DNA of 41,893 bases from Marinibacterium sp. (GCA_017643305.1 JAEPNQ010000027.1:1-41893), one strand, 5' to 3'; positions 31,659 to 40,656 are shown, counted from the first letter of the stretch. Notes: generated by a model not told the origin, from the letters alone. A program made the numbers and translations.

Positions 31659-31685
31659 GCCACGCCCGGAAGGGCGTGGCTCTTT
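31659..31685 (+). terminator. Rho-independent terminator between the two pilin genes
   Basis: GCCACGCCC (31659-31667), loop GGAA, GGGCGTGGC (31672-31680), then TCTTT. A perfect 9-bp GC-rich stem with a tetraloop and short T-tract. It should end most transcripts after pilin 1 and let only read-through into pilin 2 and the assembly genes. Confidence 0.8.
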
Positions 31686-31718
31686 GCCTCCAAATTTCTG
31701 CTCTGCGGGGTGCTGCTT

Positions 31719-31898
31719 ATGTTTCGATTGATAAAATTATATATGCGTGACGAGCGCGGAGCAGTCACAGTTGACTGGGTCGTTTTGACGGCTGCTGTTG
31801 CCGGATTAACCGTGATGATTGCCACGGCCATTCAAGATGAAGCGGTGGCAGGAAGCGAAAGCATTTCTTCCTACATGACCGGCTACACGTTCGACTGA
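31719..31898 (+). CDS. Flp-type (type IVb) pilin, second copy
   Basis: Another 59-residue prepilin, paralogous to the first: leader ending RDERG14, cut before Ala15, then AVTVDWVVLTAAVAGLTVMI. Residues 14-27 are identical in the two proteins, while the C-terminal parts differ (this one ends YMTGYTFD). The start at 31719 is set by alignment with pilin 1; its ribosome site (GCGGGG, 11 bases upstream) is weaker and it lies behind a terminator, so it is likely a minor pilin or tip subunit. The longer open frame from 31647 runs through the terminator and is rejected. Confidence 0.82.
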   Translation: MFRLIKLYMRDERGAVTVDWVVLTAAVAGLTVMIATAIQDEAVAGSESISSYMTGYTFD

Positions 31899-31961
31899 CT
31901 TTGCTTCCACTTCGCATTCTGCAGCCCAAGCGCCGTCATGCGGTCTGATACTTTCCCTGTT

Positions 31962-31993
31962 TTGGACACAATGCATGTCTATTCAATGTCCAA
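31962..31993 (+). repeat. Inverted repeat ahead of cpaB
   Basis: TTGGACA (31962-31968) and TGTCCAA (31987-31993) form a 7-bp inverted repeat with an 18-base spacer containing ATGCAT, in the 155-base gap between pilin 2 and cpaB. It may be an operator near a cpaB promoter; the hexamer TTGGAC resembles a -35. Confidence 0.35.
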
Positions 31994-32053
31994 TATCTGG
32001 GTAAGCGCTTTGCTCTGAGCTCAAGGCGTGCCCGAACAATATAAGGTGAAAAG

Positions 32054-32911
32054 ATGCGTGCAGTATTCGGTCTGGTCCTGGTTGTCGGCATCGCCCTCGC
32101 GGGCGGCGCGGTCATGATGGCCAAGAACTATATCTCAGAATATCAGGAAGAACTGGCCAACGAACGTGCGGCCCGAGATGCGATCGTGGCGACTGTTGAC
32201 GTCTTTGTTGCCGATCGTCCACTCCGTTACGGAGAATCGCTGGCAGAAAACGCGGTGCGCGTCGTGAAATGGCCGGAGAATGCGATTCCCGAAGGCGCAT
32301 TCGTAAAGGCAGAAGACCTTTTCCCGGCCAATACGGACGACAAGCGTTATGTCTTGCGGGCAATGGAAAAGGACGAAGCCATCCTGGCCGTAAAGGTCAC
32401 CGAACCCGGAAAGGACGCAGGCATCACGTCACGTCTGGAACGTGGCATGCGGGCCTTTGCAATCCGGGTTGACGTATCGTCGGGCGTGTCCGGCTTCCTG
32501 CGACCGGGTGATCGCGTGGACGTCTATTGGACCGGTAACACCGGCGATGCGATGGAAGGATCCCGCGGTGAGGTGACCCGTCTGATCGAAGCCGGCGTGC
32601 AGCTTATCGCTGTGGACCAGAAGGCCGGTGGCGACCTGGAGGGTACGGTTATCGCTCGCACGGTGACCGTTTCGGCAACACCACAGCAAGTAGCGGCACT
32701 GGCCCAGGCGCAAACCACTGGGCGGCTTTCTCTGGCGCTGGTCGGGGCAGAGGATGACACGATCGCGGCAGCTATCGAGGTGGACCAACGCAAGCTGCTG
32801 GGTCTTGGCGAAGTCGAACAGGCACCAGAAAAGGTGGAAAAGAAGGTCTGCACAATCCGTAGCCGCCGCGGGGCCGAAGTTTTCGATATCCCAATCCCCT
32901 GCAACAACTAA
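32054..32911 (+). CDS. cpaB: Flp pilus assembly protein CpaB/RcpC
   Basis: A 285-residue periplasmic protein anchored by an N-terminal hydrophobic segment (residues 4-20). The SAF domain (about 45-110: VFVADRPLRYGESLAEN and VLRAMEKDEAILAVKVTEPG, each seen in part) is followed by the RcpC/CpaB domain with GMRAFAIRVD and VSGFLRPGDRVDVYWTG. In tad systems RcpC works with the secretin in the outer-membrane channel. RBS AAGGTG precedes ATG 32054. It ends in a Cys-containing tail (CTIRSRRGAE...PCNN). A terminator follows at 32934-32965. Confidence 0.93.
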   Translation: MRAVFGLVLVVGIALAGGAVMMAKNYISEYQEELANERAARDAIVATVDVFVADRPLRYGESLAENAVRVVKWPENAIPEGAFVKAEDLFPANTDDKRYVLRAMEKDEAILAVKVTEPGKDAGITSRLERGMRAFAIRVDVSSGVSGFLRPGDRVDVYWTGNTGDAMEGSRGEVTRLIEAGVQLIAVDQKAGGDLEGTVIARTVTVSATPQQVAALAQAQTTGRLSLALVGAEDDTIAAAIEVDQRKLLGLGEVEQAPEKVEKKVCTIRSRRGAEVFDIPIPCNN

Positions 32912-32933
32912 GCTGCAAATTCTGACAACATCG

Positions 32934-32965
32934 AAACTGCCCGTGCCCAATGCACGGGCGGTTTT
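32934..32965 (+). terminator. Rho-independent terminator after cpaB
   Basis: GCCCGTGC (32939-32946), loop CCAAT, GCACGGGC (32952-32959), extendable with flanking AAACT/GGTTT pairs, ending in GGTTTT. A strong terminator placed between cpaB and cpaC, with 138 bases left for a cpaC promoter. Confidence 0.75.
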
Positions 32966-33103
32966 GCATTTTGCTGTGACTTATCCACATCAAGATCGCA
33001 GCACAAAACCCGGAAACTTGCAAAAAATCCGCTTCTGGCGCAGAGTGACGCAAGGTACGGGCACCAAGACCCGGCTAAGAGGCGTGATCGAGAGGCAGGT
33101 CAC

Positions 33104-34519
33104 ATGACATTCAGACTACGTATGGGAGCCGCCCTGCTGGGGTTGGCTCTTGCAGTTTCCCCGATGGCCAAAACCGTTTTGGCCAACAACCTGAAGATCG
33201 TGAAAAAGGGCACGGCGGCTTCGCTGGATGTCCCTATGAACCGGGCTGTTGTTGTCGAAAGCGACGTACCATTCGCCGAGCTCAGTATCGCCAATCCCGG
33301 TATTGCAGATATTTCTTCGCTGTCTGACCGGACGATCTACGTACTCGGGAAATCCCCCGGCCTGACCACGCTGACACTGCTGGATGACAGTGGGCGTCTG
33401 ATCACCAACGTGGACGTTCGTGTTGCGGCGGACGTCACCGAATTCAAGGAACGCCTGCGCCAGATACTCCCGGGTGAAAAGATCGAAGTGCGCACCGCAA
33501 ATGACGGCATCGTGCTGTCGGGAACAGTGTCCAGTTCCCAACGTTTGCAGCGCGCACTGGACCTAGCAGAGCGTTACGCGCCAGAGCGCGTGTCAAACCT
33601 GATGACCGTGGGCGGTGTCCACCAGGTGATGCTGAAGGTGCGCTTTGCAGAAATGCAACGGAGCGTGTCGAAATCACTCAGTTCCTCCTGGGGGTTCAAC
33701 GGTGGGACCAGCACCGGGTTGAACGGCGGCACAGGCAGCCTGAACAACCAGGTCTCACTAAGCAATGCTCTGGCTGGCAATATTCCGGTGACCAACAGTA
33801 ACACCGGTGCTGTCCTGTTCGGGTTTAATGTCGGGTCAGTGCAGGTGGGTCTGTTGATCGAAGCACTGGAACAAAAAGGCGTGGTGCGCACGCTGGCGGA
33901 ACCGAACCTGACGGCACTTTCCGGGCAGGAAGCGAAATTCCTGGCCGGGGGTGAATACCCGGTGCCTGTTGCACAGGACAACCAGACCATCACGGTGGAG
34001 TTCAAACCCTTCGGGATTGAGCTGAACTTCATTCCCCGCGTGGTAGACAAGGACATCATTAACTTAGAGCTGACGGCGGCTGTATCGGCTATCGACACGT
34101 CAAATGGCATTAATATCAACGGCTTCCAGATTGACGCATTTTCCCGTCGAGAAACCTCGACAACCGTCGAAATGCGCGACGGCGAAAGTTTTGCCATTGC
34201 CGGCCTGATCGAAGACGAATTCCTCGACAATGCCGACCAGATGCCCTGGCTGGGCGATGTGCCCGTTTTGGGCGCGCTGTTCCGCAGCGCCAGCTACCAG
34301 CGCAGCCAGACCGAGCTGGTGATCATCATCACCGCACATCTGGTGACCCCGACCCGTGGCCAAGCGCTTGCTCTGCCAACCGACCGGGTTAAACCGCCGT
34401 CAGAACGCGACCTGTTCCTATTCGGCCAGACCGCACAGACCGGCCAGGTGTCGCGCGGGGCCGCCAGCGAAGTGGCCCGGCAGGATTTCAGCGGTTCGTA
34501 TGGCTACGTAATGGACTGA
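33104..34519 (+). CDS. cpaC: Secretin CpaC/RcpA of the tad pilus
   Basis: A 471-residue outer-membrane secretin forming the pilus exit channel. A signal peptide runs to about residue 27 (SPMAKTVLA). Then come a pilus-assembly N-terminal domain (MNRAVVVESDVPFAELSIAN, seen as its core), a BON-like domain with DGIVLSGTVSSSQ, and the type II/III secretin domain from about residue 160 (VMLKVRFAEMQRS, PNLTALSGQEAKFLAGGE, and DNADQMPWLGDVPVLGALFRS at the C-terminus; each motif is only partly quoted). RBS AGAGGCAGG precedes ATG 33104. It is followed after 16 bases by the OmpA lipoprotein gene. Confidence 0.95.
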   Translation: MTFRLRMGAALLGLALAVSPMAKTVLANNLKIVKKGTAASLDVPMNRAVVVESDVPFAELSIANPGIADISSLSDRTIYVLGKSPGLTTLTLLDDSGRLITNVDVRVAADVTEFKERLRQILPGEKIEVRTANDGIVLSGTVSSSQRLQRALDLAERYAPERVSNLMTVGGVHQVMLKVRFAEMQRSVSKSLSSSWGFNGGTSTGLNGGTGSLNNQVSLSNALAGNIPVTNSNTGAVLFGFNVGSVQVGLLIEALEQKGVVRTLAEPNLTALSGQEAKFLAGGEYPVPVAQDNQTITVEFKPFGIELNFIPRVVDKDIINLELTAAVSAIDTSNGININGFQIDAFSRRETSTTVEMRDGESFAIAGLIEDEFLDNADQMPWLGDVPVLGALFRSASYQRSQTELVIIITAHLVTPTRGQALALPTDRVKPPSERDLFLFGQTAQTGQVSRGAASEVARQDFSGSYGYVMD

Positions 34520-34535
34520 TCGGAAGGACGGGACC

Positions 34536-35162
34536 ATGAAAAATCTCCTGATCGGGTTGAGTGTTGCTGTTGCCCTGTCCGCCTGCGATCAAGAGGCCGG
34601 GCAATGGCTTGACACCGGAAGTTTTGGAGACTCAACGCTGAACAACGCTTTGGTCCAGTCCGGTGAACGCGATTACACGGTTAATCTGGCCAACCGGTTT
34701 GCCTCCGAGGTCCCCACCACCATCAATTTTGCCTTTGACAGCGCCATTCTGGATGCGCAGGCGCAAAAAACTCTGCGTGAACAGGCGCATTGGATCCGCC
34801 AGTTTCCCGAGGTTCGGTTCCGGGTCTACGGACACACGGATGCAGTCGGCAGTCCGTCTTATAACAAGCGCCTTGGCAAGCGGCGCGCAGATGCCGCTGT
34901 TCGGTATCTAACCAGTCACGGCATCAGTCGGTCGCGGCTGGAGGCCGTAGTATCCTTTGGCGAAACCCAGCCACTGATTGTGACCCAGGGGCGGGAACGC
35001 CAAAACCGCCGTACCGTGACCGAAGTTTCCGGATTCGTGAAGCGCCATCCCACTGTTTTGGAGGGAAAATATGCGCAGATCGTCTATCGCGAATATGTTG
35101 AAAGCGCAACATCAGAAACCGTGTTGTCGGGCATATCATCCAGGAACGCGTCAGAACAATAA
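34536..35162 (+). CDS. OmpA-family lipoprotein at the CpaD position
   Basis: A 208-residue outer-membrane lipoprotein: signal peptide with lipobox LSAC and lipidation Cys17, then a short linker and an OmpA/MotB-like peptidoglycan-binding domain (about 65-165) with the core FAFDSAILD, RVYGHTDAVGSPSYNKRLG and RRADAAVRYLTSHGI. It fills the place where many tad loci have cpaD/rcpB, a lipoprotein that supports the secretin; anchoring the secretin to the cell wall is the likely role. RBS GGAAGGACGGG precedes ATG 34536. A tail of 40 residues after the OmpA domain is of unknown function. Confidence 0.88.
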   Translation: MKNLLIGLSVAVALSACDQEAGQWLDTGSFGDSTLNNALVQSGERDYTVNLANRFASEVPTTINFAFDSAILDAQAQKTLREQAHWIRQFPEVRFRVYGHTDAVGSPSYNKRLGKRRADAAVRYLTSHGISRSRLEAVVSFGETQPLIVTQGRERQNRRTVTEVSGFVKRHPTVLEGKYAQIVYREYVESATSETVLSGISSRNASEQ

Positions 35163-35372
35163 GCAGCCTTTTTCGCGATCGTCGCTGCATTCCCTACGAT
35201 TGGGTTTTTTTGGCCCAAATCTCGCCCAGATTATTCGCGAAGTTCCATCCAACAGCAGTTATGCGTTCGTGGGTTAAACGAATGCCGGGCGACTGCGGAT
35301 TACACAGGCAAACGGATACCCAAAGAGTATCCCCAAGCTGATCGGTGTCGCCCTGCAAAAAGGAAGATGGCG
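35163..35372 (+). other. 210-base intergenic region ahead of cpaE
   Basis: No gene seen. It contains an imperfect hairpin around TTGGG...CCCAA with a T-run inside the loop (about 35199-35217), the palindrome TTCGCGAA (35234-35241) and an inverted repeat GGATAC-N7-GTATCC (35314-35332) near the cpaE start. A second internal promoter for cpaE onwards is plausible. Confidence 0.35.
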
Positions 35373-36611
35373 ATGAGCAGCGCGATGCCGCAATCAGAAC
35401 CGACACCGATCGTGGCTTGTACCGTCAGCCGCGATGTTCAGAACTTCGACCTTTTGATCGAAGACATGGAAGCGGCGTTGGGCGAGAATTGGGGCGACCT
35501 CGGATTTGCGGATGCCCTGGCGTTTTTCGTTCAGCCCGAAGCCGAAGCGCTGGAGTTCATCGCGGTGGCGCTGGACGAGGACGACGAAGACAACCTGGCC
35601 ATGATGGGCGAAATCATCATTCAGGCCAAATCCCGCGGTATCAAGGTCATCCTGATCGCCGAAGATGTCTCTCCTGCCTCCCTGCATCAGTTGCTGCGCA
35701 AGGGCGCGGATGAATTTGTGCCATACCCTTTGCCGGAGCAGCAGCTTAAACACGCGATTGAACGGCTGAACCAACAAGCCGCCCCACCAGCAAATGACAG
35801 CAGCAATTCCCCCCAGCTCAAATCTGGCAGCGCGCGCGAAGGCGCGGTGATTGCTGTTCATGCACTAGCTGGCGGTGTCGGTGCGACCACTATGGCCGTT
35901 AACCTTGCCTGGGAACTGGCCAACGTCGAAGATGACAACCCGCCCAGCGTTTGCATTCTGGATCTCGATTTCCAGTACGGCTCGGTGTCGACCTACCTGG
36001 ACCTGCCACGCCGCGAAGCCGTCTATGAACTGCTGAGCGATACCGAAGCGTTGGACGAAGAAGTGTTCGGACAAGCGCTTCTGAGCTTTGATGAAAAGCT
36101 GCAGGTTCTGACCGCTCCGTCCGAAATGATCCCGCTGGATCTGATCGGGGCGGAAGATGTGGAACGCCTTGTCGAAATGGCCCGCAGCCATTTTGATTAT
36201 GTGGTGATAGACATGCCATCGACCATCGTATTGTGGTCCGAAGCCGTGTTGAACGCCGCGCATATTTATTTTGGCGTAATTGAGCTGGACATGCGGTCGG
36301 CGCAGAACGCGCTGCGCCTGAAGCGTGCGCTGCAATCCGAAGACCTGCCCTTTAACAAGATCCGGTTTGCGCTGAACAGATGTCCAAAATTCACTGACCT
36401 GAGCAGCAAAAGTCGCGTCAAACGGATGGGCGAATCTCTCGGCATTTCTATTGAACTGCAATTTCCCGAAGGCGGGAAGCAGGTCACGCAGGGGGCCGAT
36501 CACGGCATCCCGCTGGCCAAGTCTTCACCAAAAAACCCACTCCGCAAAGAAATTTGCAAACTGGCAAAATCAATTCACGAGCTCGGCCGAAACGAAGCCG
36601 AAGCCGCATAG
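35373..36611 (+). CDS. cpaE: CpaE/TadZ pilus localisation ATPase-like protein
   Basis: A 412-residue protein of the MinD/ParA-like TadZ group, which places the Tad machine at a cell pole or focus. The N-terminal ~125 residues form an atypical receiver domain (no phospho-Asp signature is evident). The ATPase part has the deviant Walker A AGGVGATT at ~166-173; the signature Lys of KGGxGKT is absent, which is usual for TadZ and suggests weak or no ATPase activity. CILDLDFQYGSVSTYLDLP is the Walker A' / DxD region, seen in part. I chose ATG 35373 (AGGAAG six bases upstream) over ATG 35367. cpaF follows after 22 bases. Confidence 0.93.
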   Translation: MSSAMPQSEPTPIVACTVSRDVQNFDLLIEDMEAALGENWGDLGFADALAFFVQPEAEALEFIAVALDEDDEDNLAMMGEIIIQAKSRGIKVILIAEDVSPASLHQLLRKGADEFVPYPLPEQQLKHAIERLNQQAAPPANDSSNSPQLKSGSAREGAVIAVHALAGGVGATTMAVNLAWELANVEDDNPPSVCILDLDFQYGSVSTYLDLPRREAVYELLSDTEALDEEVFGQALLSFDEKLQVLTAPSEMIPLDLIGAEDVERLVEMARSHFDYVVIDMPSTIVLWSEAVLNAAHIYFGVIELDMRSAQNALRLKRALQSEDLPFNKIRFALNRCPKFTDLSSKSRVKRMGESLGISIELQFPEGGKQVTQGADHGIPLAKSSPKNPLRKEICKLAKSIHELGRNEAEAA

Positions 36612-36633
36612 GAAAATCCTGGGGTAAGAGCAG

Positions 36634-38109
36634 ATGTTCTCTCGTTACAAGAAAGCCGATGGGGCCACGCCGGCGCGAAAGGTTGTCAAGACGGTACCGG
36701 TGGCAAAGGCCACAAAGGCCGCAGCGCCCGCTGCAACCGCGCCACAGCCCGAAGGGCAGCAACAGGTTTTGCGCAAACCTATTCAGCGCCAGGCGGCCAA
36801 GGCGGCTTCATCCGACCGCGACCGCAAGCGCAAAGAGCGCATGCAGGAGATCAAGGTCGAACTGCACCGCGGGTTGCTGGACAACCTGAACCTTGCCGCG
36901 CTCGAACACGCGACTGAAACGGAATTGCGTAGCGAGATCAGCCAGATCGCCAGCGAGATCCTCGAAGAAAAGAGTATCGTCCTGAATCGCGAAGACCGGA
37001 CGACGCTGAATAAGGAATTGTATGACGAAGTCACCGGCCTCGGCCCGCTGGAGACCTTGCTGCAGGACGAAATGGTCAACGATATCCTGGTCAACGGCCC
37101 GCACGAGATTTTTGTGGAACGCGCCGGCAAGCTGGAACTCAGCGACATCACATTCAAAGATGAAAAGCACCTGCTGCGGATAATCGACAAGATCGTGTCC
37201 GCAGTTGGCCGTCGGGTCGATGAATCGAACCCCTATGTTGACGCGCGTCTGGTAGACGGGTCGCGTTTCAACGCGATGGTGCCACCGATTGCGGTGGACG
37301 GATCGCTGGTTTCGATCCGGAAATTTAAAAAGGATAAACTGGGCATTGACGACCTGGTCAACTTCGGGGCCTTCACCGAAGAAATGGCCGCCTACTTACA
37401 GGCAGCCGTGTCCACGCGACTGAATGTAATCGTGTCGGGTGGGACCGGTTCGGGGAAAACAACCACGCTGAACGCGCTTTCGTCGTTCATCGACAATTCC
37501 GAACGCATCCTGACGATTGAGGATACTGCGGAACTTCAACTGCAACAGACCCATGTGGGCCGGATGGAAAGCCGCCCACCCAACGTGGAAGGCAAGGGGG
37601 AGGTTTCCCCCCGCGACTGTCTTAAAAATGCCCTGCGGATGCGTCCTGACCGGATCATCGTGGGTGAAACGCGGGGCGAAGAAGTGATCGACATGTTGCA
37701 GGCGATGAACACCGGCCATGACGGGTCAATGACCAAAATCCACGCCAACAGTGCCCGCGATGGCGTAAGCCGTCTGGAAAACATGATCGCCATGGCCGGT
37801 ATCGAAATGCCGCTGAAAGCAGTCCGGTCCCAGATCTCTTCCGCTGTCAATCTGATCGTGCAGGCCAGCCGCCTACAGGACGGATCGCGCCGCATGACCT
37901 CGATAACCGAGATCACAGGTATGGAAGGTGACGTGATTTCGATGCAGGATCTGTTCAAGTTCCAGCGCGTTGGCCTGACCCCCGACAACAAGATTATCGG
38001 CCATTTCACGGCCACAGGCGTCCGCAGTCACTATTCGGAGCGTTTCCGGATGTGGGGCTATGATCTGCCGCCTTCGATCTACGAACCTACGAGCATGGGA
38101 CCAAACTGA
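36634..38109 (+). CDS. cpaF: CpaF/TadA secretion ATPase
   Basis: A 491-residue cytoplasmic type II/IV secretion ATPase powering pilus assembly. An Ala/Lys/Pro/Gln-rich N-terminus (1-70) precedes the conserved part. Walker A is GGTGSGKTT near residue 269; the Asp box and Walker B are in [15 protein letters not shown], and the His box in [26 protein letters not shown] and [16 protein letters not shown] are further CpaF-type signatures. The RBS is GGGGTAAGAG. Its stop overlaps the tadB start by one base (TGATG). Intact and of usual length. Confidence 0.96.
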   Translation: MFSRYKKADGATPARKVVKTVPVAKATKAAAPAATAPQPEGQQQVLRKPIQRQAAKAASSDRDRKRKERMQEIKVELHRGLLDNLNLAALEHATETELRSEISQIASEILEEKSIVLNREDRTTLNKELYDEVTGLGPLETLLQDEMVNDILVNGPHEIFVERAGKLELSDITFKDEKHLLRIIDKIVSAVGRRVDESNPYVDARLVDGSRFNAMVPPIAVDGSLVSIRKFKKDKLGIDDLVNFGAFTEEMAAYLQAAVSTRLNVIVSGGTGSGKTTTLNALSSFIDNSERILTIEDTAELQLQQTHVGRMESRPPNVEGKGEVSPRDCLKNALRMRPDRIIVGETRGEEVIDMLQAMNTGHDGSMTKIHANSARDGVSRLENMIAMAGIEMPLKAVRSQISSAVNLIVQASRLQDGSRRMTSITEITGMEGDVISMQDLFKFQRVGLTPDNKIIGHFTATGVRSHYSERFRMWGYDLPPSIYEPTSMGPN

Positions 38110-39077
38110 TGGAACTCAGCGCAGAACCAATCATCTACGGCCTAATCTTTGTCGGGGTCATCGTCCTCGTCGAAGGGATTTATCTGGTCACCTTTGGCAA
38201 ATCAATCAACCTGAACAACCGCGTCAATCGTCGTCTCGACATGCTGGACAAGGGCGGCAACCGTGAGCAGGTGCTGGAGCAGCTCCGAAAGGAAATGCAG
38301 CAGCACATGAAGTCGCGATCGATCCCGCTCTATTCGCTGCTGGCCGAGAAGGCACAGAAAGCCGCCATCGCATTTACACCGCAGCAGTTGATCATGTTGA
38401 TGGGTGGTCTGGCCGTAGTGGCCTTTATCGGATTGAGCATAGGGACCACTACGGATCCGGCTCTGCGCGCGGCGCTATCGGTTGGGATCGGTATCGGGGC
38501 GGTTTATTTCTGGGTCAACAAAAAGGCCAAGACACGGATGGCGCTGCTGGAAGAACAGCTGCCTGATGCAGTTGAACTGATGGTTCGGTCACTGCGGGTC
38601 AGACACCCGTTTTCTTCCGCCGTACAGATCGTAGCCAAGGAAATCGAAGACCCACTGGCCACCGAGATGGGAATCATCGCGGATGAAAGCTCCTATGGCC
38701 GCGACATTGGCGATGCGCTCAAGGAAATGGCCGAGCGGTTGGATATGCAGGATCTGCGGTTCCTCGCCGTGGCGGTGACCATCCAGCAGCAATCAGGGGG
38801 TAACCTCGCCGAAATTCTTGCAGGTCTAGCGCAGGTGATCCGTGCGCGGTTCCGCCTGTTCCGCAGGGTCAAAGCGATCACCGCCGAAGCCCAATGGTCG
38901 GGCAAGTTCCTGTCTGGTTTCCCGTTGTTCTGCCTGATCGGGATGCTGGCAAAGGACCCCACCTAATATGACGATTTCATGGACCACCCGTGGTTTATCC
39001 CGGCCTGTTTCCTTGTGGCTATCTTTCTAGGCGTCAATCTGTTCGTGATGCGCATGCTCACCAACATCAAGGTTTGA
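38109..39077 (+). pseudogene. tadB: tadB interrupted by an in-frame TAA near the 3' end
   Basis: TadB is one of the two polytopic platform proteins of the Tad machine. Codons 1-285 give an N-terminal helix, a central hydrophobic pair (MLMGGLAVVAFIGLSIG; VGIGIGAVYFWVN) and the T2SSF domain (LLEEQLPDAVELMVRSLRVRHP, quoted in part; VAVTIQQQSGGNLAEIL). After GMLAKDPT comes TAA (38964-38966); the same frame continues YDDFMDHPWFIPACFL and a full transmembrane helix to NIKV and the TGA at 39075-39077. The total of 322 codons is the normal TadB length. TAC or TAT to TAA is the likely change. The product would lack the last helix, so pilus assembly may be lost. tadC follows nine bases after the ancestral stop. 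Confidence 0.85.
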
Positions 39078-39086
39078 GGGGCAAAA

Positions 39087-40073
39087 ATGAATTTTCTTCA
39101 GGAAATCAACGGTATTCTGACCGGATCTCTGGGTAGTTTTGGGCCACTGATCGCGGTGGGTGTGCTAGGTCTGTTCATGATCCTGCTGACAATCCCGATG
39201 CTGCTGAACCAGCCCGAGGATCCACTGAAAAAGCTCAAGCGGAACAACGAACAGCCCAAGAAAACCACGCCGAAGAAAGAACAGCTGCGCCATGCTGGCC
39301 GCAACGAACAGCTTCAGAAATTCGCCACCTTCCTCGAACCAAAGGACGAAGAAGAACTTTCCGCCATGCAGCTCAAGCTACGGCAGGCCGGGTACCAGTC
39401 CAAGGACGCAGTGCGCATGTTCCACTTTGCCCAGTTTGTGCTGGGCATCATCGGGTTGATCCTGGGCCTGGTGTACCTGTTCTACATCAAAGCCGATACC
39501 GGCACCGAAATCGACACCCAGACACTGGCGACTCATGTTCTTGGACCGGGCGGCGCGGGCTATTTCCTGCCTAAATACTGGATCACCCGCCGGGTGGAGA
39601 CCCGCAAGGAAAACATCACGCGCGCCTTCCCTGATGCGCTCGACATGTTGCTGGTTTGCGTTGAAGCCGGCCAGTCGCTAGACCAGTCCATCGTGCGCGT
39701 TGCGCAGGAAATGCGCGCCTCCTACCCCGACCTGGCCGATGAATTGGAAATCGTCGCCTACGAAATGAAGGCCGGTAAGGAAAAGGAAAAGGTGCTGCGC
39801 GATATGGGCACGCGATGCGGCGTGCAGGACGTATCGTCCTTCGTGACCGTTCTTATCCAGTTGGCCACTTTCGGGACTTCAATCGCCGAAGCCCTTCGGG
39901 TCTACGCCGGTGAAATGCGCGACAAACGGGTCATGAGGGCGGAAGAGGCTGCAAACAAGTTGCCAACCAAAATGACGCTTGCCACAATGATGTTGACGGT
40001 TCCGCCCCTGCTGATCATCCTAGTTGGGCCTTCGGCACAGGGCATCGCGAACCTAGGCAACATGAGCAACTAA
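39087..40073 (+). CDS. tadC: TadC pilus platform protein
   Basis: A 328-residue inner-membrane protein, partner of TadB. An N-terminal helix (about 20-37) is followed by a long basic cytoplasmic stretch (KKLKRNNEQPKK...), a second helical pair around residues 110-140 and 155-175, and the T2SSF domain with FPDALDMLLVCVEAGQSLDQ and AGKEKEKVLRDMGTRCGVQD, ending in a C-terminal helix (MTLATMMLTVPPLLIILVG). RBS GAGGGGC precedes ATG 39087. The frame is intact, in contrast to tadB. Confidence 0.94.
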   Translation: MNFLQEINGILTGSLGSFGPLIAVGVLGLFMILLTIPMLLNQPEDPLKKLKRNNEQPKKTTPKKEQLRHAGRNEQLQKFATFLEPKDEEELSAMQLKLRQAGYQSKDAVRMFHFAQFVLGIIGLILGLVYLFYIKADTGTEIDTQTLATHVLGPGGAGYFLPKYWITRRVETRKENITRAFPDALDMLLVCVEAGQSLDQSIVRVAQEMRASYPDLADELEIVAYEMKAGKEKEKVLRDMGTRCGVQDVSSFVTVLIQLATFGTSIAEALRVYAGEMRDKRVMRAEEAANKLPTKMTLATMMLTVPPLLIILVGPSAQGIANLGNMSN

Positions 40074-40077
40074 CAAA

Positions 40078-40656
40078 ATGAAACGTGATGGTGCGAATGG
40101 GGCCGCCCCGACCTTGCTGAAGGTGCTGGCCGCCGTCCTGTGTTGGATGGCGGTTGCCTGTACCGAGACTGAACCGGACGGGCCTTTTGCTCCTGGGCTG
40201 GACCTTAACGGCGAAGCTGTGGACGGAGTCGAGGTTGGAAACCGGCTGCTTTCTGTGGGGGAATACGAACTTGCGCTCGACGCGTTCACCCGTGCCGCGC
40301 TGGTCCAAGGGATGACCCATGATGTGCTGATCGGCATCGGTACGGCCAATATCGGGCTCGGCCGATTGGGCCAGGCCGAAGAACAACTGCGCCGTGCCAC
40401 GCGGGAATTTCCCGACTCCCCCGAAGCGTGGAACAATCTGGGCGTAGTCCTGATGGAAACCGACCAAACCCCCGAAGCTCAGCTGGTCTTTCGTAAGGCC
40501 TTTGCGCTGGACAATGGCCAAAGTGACTCAATCCGCGACAATCTGCGCTTAGCACTCGCAAAATCAGAAATTTCTGATAATAATGCGGGACAAGAAGAAG
40601 ATTATAAATTGGTGCGTCGGGGCAGCGGTGAATACCTGATCCGACAGACACCATAG
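40078..40656 (+). CDS. TadD-like TPR lipoprotein
   Basis: A 192-residue exported protein with a signal peptide ending AVAC (Cys about residue 28), so probably a lipoprotein. It then has about three tetratricopeptide repeats: residues ~50-80 (GNRLLSVGEYELALDAFTRA), ~85-115 and ~118-150 (PEAWNNLGVVLMETDQTPEAQLVFRKAFAL, quoted as two parts). TadD proteins are TPR lipoproteins needed for secretin stability. Four bases separate it from the tadC stop, so it is coupled. The C-terminal 40 residues are unassigned. Confidence 0.85.
   Translation: MKRDGANGAAPTLLKVLAAVLCWMAVACTETEPDGPFAPGLDLNGEAVDGVEVGNRLLSVGEYELALDAFTRAALVQGMTHDVLIGIGTANIGLGRLGQAEEQLRRATREFPDSPEAWNNLGVVLMETDQTPEAQLVFRKAFALDNGQSDSIRDNLRLALAKSEISDNNAGQEEDYKLVRRGSGEYLIRQTP

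Noticed and set aside
10233-39077. Alternative genetic code or selenocysteine/pyrrolysine read-through as the cause of the in-frame stops
   Set aside because: TAA, TAG and TGA all appear as internal breaks and all three end intact genes normally. No SECIS-like hairpin is evident and the families concerned do not use such residues.
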